Assembly (NCBI GenBank): GCA_902474645.1
Contig: CABRWN010000084.1
Coordinates: 1 to 8,783, forward strand
From: an uncultured Collinsella sp.
GTDB taxonomy: Bacteria; Actinomycetota; Coriobacteriia; Coriobacteriales; Coriobacteriaceae
Direction: 5' to 3'
Length of the DNA stretch: 8,783 nt
The notes under the pieces are model-generated. The model was not told the origin of the DNA, did not search any database, and worked only from the letters and a program-made list of their open reading frames with translations. Made by a program: the position numbers and the translations under genes. Positions 6,305 to 8,783 of the stretch are shown here, piece after piece. The first letter of the stretch is position 1. Each line of letters begins with the position of its first letter.

Positions 6305-7159
6305 ATGGACATCAAGCACAAAATCACCCAAGGCAAGGAGCTCACCCCCACCGAGCAGCAGCTCGGGCAAATGGTTCTCGCCATGGGCGAGGACGTCCGC
6401 GGGCTCTCCATTAAGGAATTTGCGCGCCAGGCCAATGTCTCCGTTGCGAGCATCCACCGCTTTTGCAAAAAGCTCGGCCTCGAGGGCTTCAAAGAACTCA
6501 AGGTCGAGCTGATGCGCGCAGCCTCGCGCGCGGACTCCGCCCCCGAGGTGGATATCAACTTTCCCTTTGATGCGACCTCCAGCGCCCAGGAGATCTCCGA
6601 GCGCATGGCGCGACTGTACGAGACCACGCTTTCCGAGACGCGCGAGATCCTCGACCCGGCACAGCTCGACTACGCCGCCAAGCTCGTCTTACGCGCCGAC
6701 ACCGTGGACATCTACACGGGCTCGCATAACCTGTATCCGGCGGGAATGTTCCGCGATCGCCTGCTTTCCGCCGGTAAGAGCTCGACGTGCTACGACAATA
6801 TCGAGGCCCAAGTGCGCACGGCGCTCGCCTCGGGCCCCGACCATACGGCAATCGTCATCTCCTACAGCGGCCTTGCCCCCAACCTCAAGGAGATCTTGCC
6901 GATCCTCTGCAGTCGACATGTCCCGGTCATCGTCATCGGCACGCCATACTGTGCCCGCATTCACCCCGGCTTTGCCGCCTATCTCACCGTGAGCGATATC
7001 GAGAGCCTGAGCCACCGCATCACGCAGTTTGCCAGTCACATCGCCGTGCAATACGTGCTCGATTCGCTCTACAGCAGCTACTTTGCCAAAGATTACGCCC
7101 GCTGCTCCGAGTTCCTCGAGCAGTCCTTCCCCTTTACCAAGCTGCCCGGGCTCAAATAA
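6305..7159 (+). CDS. RpiR/MurR-family transcriptional regulator (HTH plus SIS domain)
   Basis: A 284-residue cytoplasmic regulator. The N-terminal RpiR helix-turn-helix domain (about 1-78) includes TPTEQQLGQMVL (14-25) and the recognition region SIKEFARQANVSVASIHRFC (35-54), followed by KLGLEGFKELK (56-66), all typical of the family. The C-terminal SIS (sugar isomerase) domain spans about 120-255, with phosphosugar-binding loops around VDIYTGSHN (134-142) and VISYSGLAPN (184-193). RpiR proteins usually sense phosphorylated sugars. AGGAG lies 4 bases before the ATG at 6305. It stands alone: a strong terminator separates it from the GH106-like gene, and it converges with the DUF4038 gene downstream. 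The targets are unknown; candidates are the DUF4038 gene, the PTS-linked GH1/EIIA genes, or itself through a short palindrome in its leader (ATCGCGAT, 6278-6285). No clear promoter can be placed in 6261-6295; TATGAT at 6266 lacks a -35. Confidence 0.92.
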   Translation: MDIKHKITQGKELTPTEQQLGQMVLAMGEDVRGLSIKEFARQANVSVASIHRFCKKLGLEGFKELKVELMRAASRADSAPEVDINFPFDATSSAQEISERMARLYETTLSETREILDPAQLDYAAKLVLRADTVDIYTGSHNLYPAGMFRDRLLSAGKSSTCYDNIEAQVRTALASGPDHTAIVISYSGLAPNLKEILPILCSRHVPVIVIGTPYCARIHPGFAAYLTVSDIESLSHRITQFASHIAVQYVLDSLYSSYFAKDYARCSEFLEQSFPFTKLPGLK

Positions 7160-7191
7160 AACGAGAGAGGATTTTTGGACACTTAAATGAC

Positions 7192-7255
7192 GAGGGTGGA
7201 TAATCTCCCACTTTGAGCCTGCGCACAGGCCAAAAACGGGAGATTATCCACCCTC
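7192..7255 (-). repeat. 64-nt near-perfect hairpin element between convergent genes
   Basis: GAGGGTGGATAATCTCCC (7192-7209) and its exact reverse complement (7238-7255) form an 18-bp perfect stem. Inside, TTT/AAA (7212-7214, 7233-7235) and GCCTG/CAGGC (7217-7221, 7226-7230) continue the stem to a 4-nt loop. In minus-strand RNA three of the four internal mismatches become G-U wobbles (7237-7210, 7236-7211, 7231-7216). Only one U-C mismatch then remains in a 30-position stem, capped by UGCG. No T tract follows on either strand, so it is not a standard intrinsic terminator. It could be a U-less transcription stop, a 3'-end stabiliser, or a dispersed REP/MITE-like repeat. It lies 55 bp downstream of the DUF4038 stop. 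Confidence 0.85.
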
Positions 7256-7309
7256 ATTCTGTAGTCGTTACTCGGGCCCTTTTGCCGCTGGTCGCGTTGG
7301 AACCGCGCG

Positions 7310-8623
7310 CTACTGAGCGGGCGAGACCACCAGGAGTGCATCGTGCTCGAAGGGATGCTGGGCCACGCGCACGGCATCGTCGACGGACATAACCGGCAGG
7401 TTGGCCACGCGTTTATTCTCCAGGTCAAACGCCACAGCATTCCAGGCGGTGGCGCCGCCCTCGAGTTTGAGCTTGACGGCCGTGGTCCTCGGCAGATAGA
7501 CCACCACGCGTTCGCCCACGCGCGCCACACGGATGGCTTCGCGTGCATCGTCGAGCAGCTCCTGCGCGGGTTCAACAGCTACCGCCCCATCCGCGCTCGT
7601 GGCACCCAGGCCGCGCAGCACGTGCTCGATCAGGCCAAAGTCCCACACGCCCGCAAACTGCAGGCACTCTTGCCAGCGGAACGGCATGTCAAAGCCCTCG
7701 CCAAGGACGCTGCCACGGCTCTGAGAGGTCTGCCAGTTCCACACGCCGTGCGCACCGTAGGTAATGCCGGCACTGGCACCGGCCAGAATGCTCGACCAAA
7801 CACTCGCGCGACAATCCTGCGCGGTAAAACGCCAGTACACGTTGCGGCTCGCGCCCATTTGCTCGTAGCAGGGCTCGGAATTGACCATCGGCTTTTTGGG
7901 ATACTGCGCGCGAAAATCCTCGGGCAGCTTCCAAGCTTCCTCCTGACCGCTATAGTTGTGGCCGGGCTGGAACATGTAGAAGTCCAAGCGATCGGCAAAC
8001 TGCTCGGGCAGGGCGCGGTTGCCACGGTTGATATGCATGGTGTGCAAGGACTCGGGAGCCAGCTTGGTGACCTCGTCGAGTGCATCCCCGTAATAGGCGA
8101 TAGCCTCGTCGGTCTTAAAGTCGGTGTCGCCTGTCACCACGTAGACGGGGTCGAACTCGCCCAGGTTCTCGACGACGCGGGCAACGTGGGCGCGAACCTC
8201 CTCGCGCGGCATGACCTCGGCACCCAGGCGCTCGGCGATCACGGAGCCCCAGGTACCGGGCACGTAGTTGCACCACATGAGCACGAGCGCCGGGCGAATG
8301 CCGTGCTCCACGGCTGCCTGGCACATGCGGCGGGCGCGGTCCCAGTACTCCTGGTTGGGTGCACTCCAATCAAAGTGCACGCCGTCCTCGCTCGCATAGG
8401 GCCAAATGCCCAGGTCGGGCAGGCAGCGGTCCCACTGCGGAAGGGTATTGATCTGCAGTACGTTCATACCCTGCTCGGCACGGCGGGTGAGGTAGTAGTC
8501 CCAATCGTTCTCGGTGATGCTCGTAAAGGCACTCCAGCACGTATCGGCAAACCAAAAGAATGGTTTGCCGTCGCAGAGGAACCCGTCCTCACGGGTATTG
8601 ACGGTCAGTTTTCCCAAGCTCAT
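7310..8623 (-). CDS. DUF4038 / apiosidase-like (GH140-related) putative glycoside hydrolase
   Basis: A 437-residue protein, predicted cytoplasmic because no signal peptide is present. It opens with a short beta segment and DGKPFFWFADTCWSAF (18-33), the DUF4038 hallmark (dGkPFf..gDT.W), then ENDWDYYLTRRAEQGMNVLQ (38-57), a TIM-barrel start. Further family-like blocks are YVVTGDTDF (161-169), HTMHINRGN (194-202), FYMFQPGHN (215-223), MVNSEPCYE (246-254) and AGITYGAHGVWNW (285-297). D166 and E250 are the best candidate catalytic acids, by analogy with the Asp/Glu pair of GH140 apiosidases. The C-terminal 90 residues (about 347-437) form a small beta-rich domain (VVVYLP, AVKLKL). The start at 8623 has AAAGG 6 bases upstream. 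The gene converges with the RpiR gene, with the 7192-7255 hairpin between them. Characterised relatives remove apiose from pectin RG-II; intracellular versions may act on other glycosides, so the substrate is unknown. Confidence 0.85.
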   Translation of the reverse strand: MSLGKLTVNTREDGFLCDGKPFFWFADTCWSAFTSITENDWDYYLTRRAEQGMNVLQINTLPQWDRCLPDLGIWPYASEDGVHFDWSAPNQEYWDRARRMCQAAVEHGIRPALVLMWCNYVPGTWGSVIAERLGAEVMPREEVRAHVARVVENLGEFDPVYVVTGDTDFKTDEAIAYYGDALDEVTKLAPESLHTMHINRGNRALPEQFADRLDFYMFQPGHNYSGQEEAWKLPEDFRAQYPKKPMVNSEPCYEQMGASRNVYWRFTAQDCRASVWSSILAGASAGITYGAHGVWNWQTSQSRGSVLGEGFDMPFRWQECLQFAGVWDFGLIEHVLRGLGATSADGAVAVEPAQELLDDAREAIRVARVGERVVVYLPRTTAVKLKLEGGATAWNAVAFDLENKRVANLPVMSVDDAVRVAQHPFEHDALLVVSPAQ

Positions 8624-8681
8624 ATGGCACCTTTCTCTTGGGGAGACTTGCTAGGAGGGAGGTAAAGAAGTCGCCTGCCGC

Positions 8682-8690
8682 ATTATCACA
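8682..8690 (-). promoter_or_regulatory. Candidate extended -10 promoter of the DUF4038 gene
   Basis: On the minus strand TGTGATAAT (8690-8682) is a GATAAT box preceded by the TGn extension. No convincing -35 is seen; the hexamer at 17-bp spacing (ACTGCA) fits poorly, which is acceptable for extended -10 promoters. A start near 8675 would give a leader of about 50 nt. The remaining bases up to 8783 hold no recognisable gene. Confidence 0.45.
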
Positions 8691-8783
8691 GTAGGGTCTG
8701 CGGCTGCAGTTGCTCAGCTCAAATTGAACGCACGCGAAGCACAGGGCCCTTACGTCTCTCCTAAAAAGTCTACAGGAAGGCCC

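Noticed and set aside
7343..8665. 440-codon open frame on the plus strand, opposite the DUF4038 gene
   Set aside because: Its composition is typical of an antisense frame in GC-rich DNA, and the minus-strand gene has a good start signal and domain hallmarks.
8753..8783. AGGAAGG and a weak GGGCC/GGCCC pairing at the right edge
   Set aside because: This could be a ribosome binding site for a gene starting outside the window, but no start codon or coding sequence is visible.

Overview
The window is a GC-rich, densely coded stretch from a bacterial chromosome. It holds six intact protein genes, no RNA genes that I can see, no transposase and no CRISPR array. The base composition, the strong AGGAGG-type ribosome binding sites, the pairing of a PTS EIIA with a GH1 6-phospho-beta-glucosidase, and the cytoplasmic (signal-peptide-free) glycoside hydrolases fit a gut Coriobacteriia member such as Collinsella. 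That assignment is inference; nothing here is a taxonomic marker. All recognisable genes concern carbohydrate uptake and glycoside breakdown, or its regulation.

Left part (1-2207, minus strand): a GH1 6-phospho-beta-glucosidase gene (768-2207) is followed by a stand-alone glucose-family PTS EIIA gene (91-627). The EIIA gene also has its own near-consensus promoter (677-705) and ends in a strong intrinsic terminator (31-67). The two gene products fit together: EIIA supplies phosphate to a beta-glucoside PTS permease, and the GH1 enzyme splits the imported phosphorylated glucoside. No EIIB/EIIC gene or antiterminator is in the window.

Middle (2463-6204): an AraC-family regulator (2463-3464, minus) is divergent from a large GH106-like glycoside hydrolase (3589-6204, plus). 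The 124-bp divergent promoter region contains an 11-nt inverted repeat (3492-3540, one mismatch), the best operator candidate in the window. This looks like a self-contained sensor-enzyme pair for a rhamnoside-like or related glycoside processed inside the cell. The 255 bp between the regulator and the GH1 gene hold no gene.

Right part (6219-8783): a near-perfect terminator closes the GH106-like gene. An RpiR-family regulator (6305-7159, plus) follows, and converges on a DUF4038/GH140-like (apiosidase-like) putative glycosidase (7310-8623, minus). Between the convergent genes lies a 64-nt near-perfect hairpin (7192-7255). Its mismatches become G-U wobbles only in minus-strand RNA, so it appears to be shaped as RNA at the 3' end of the DUF4038 transcript. 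It is the most unusual non-coding structure here. The last 160 bases carry the upstream region of the DUF4038 gene, with an extended -10 candidate, and otherwise nothing I recognise.
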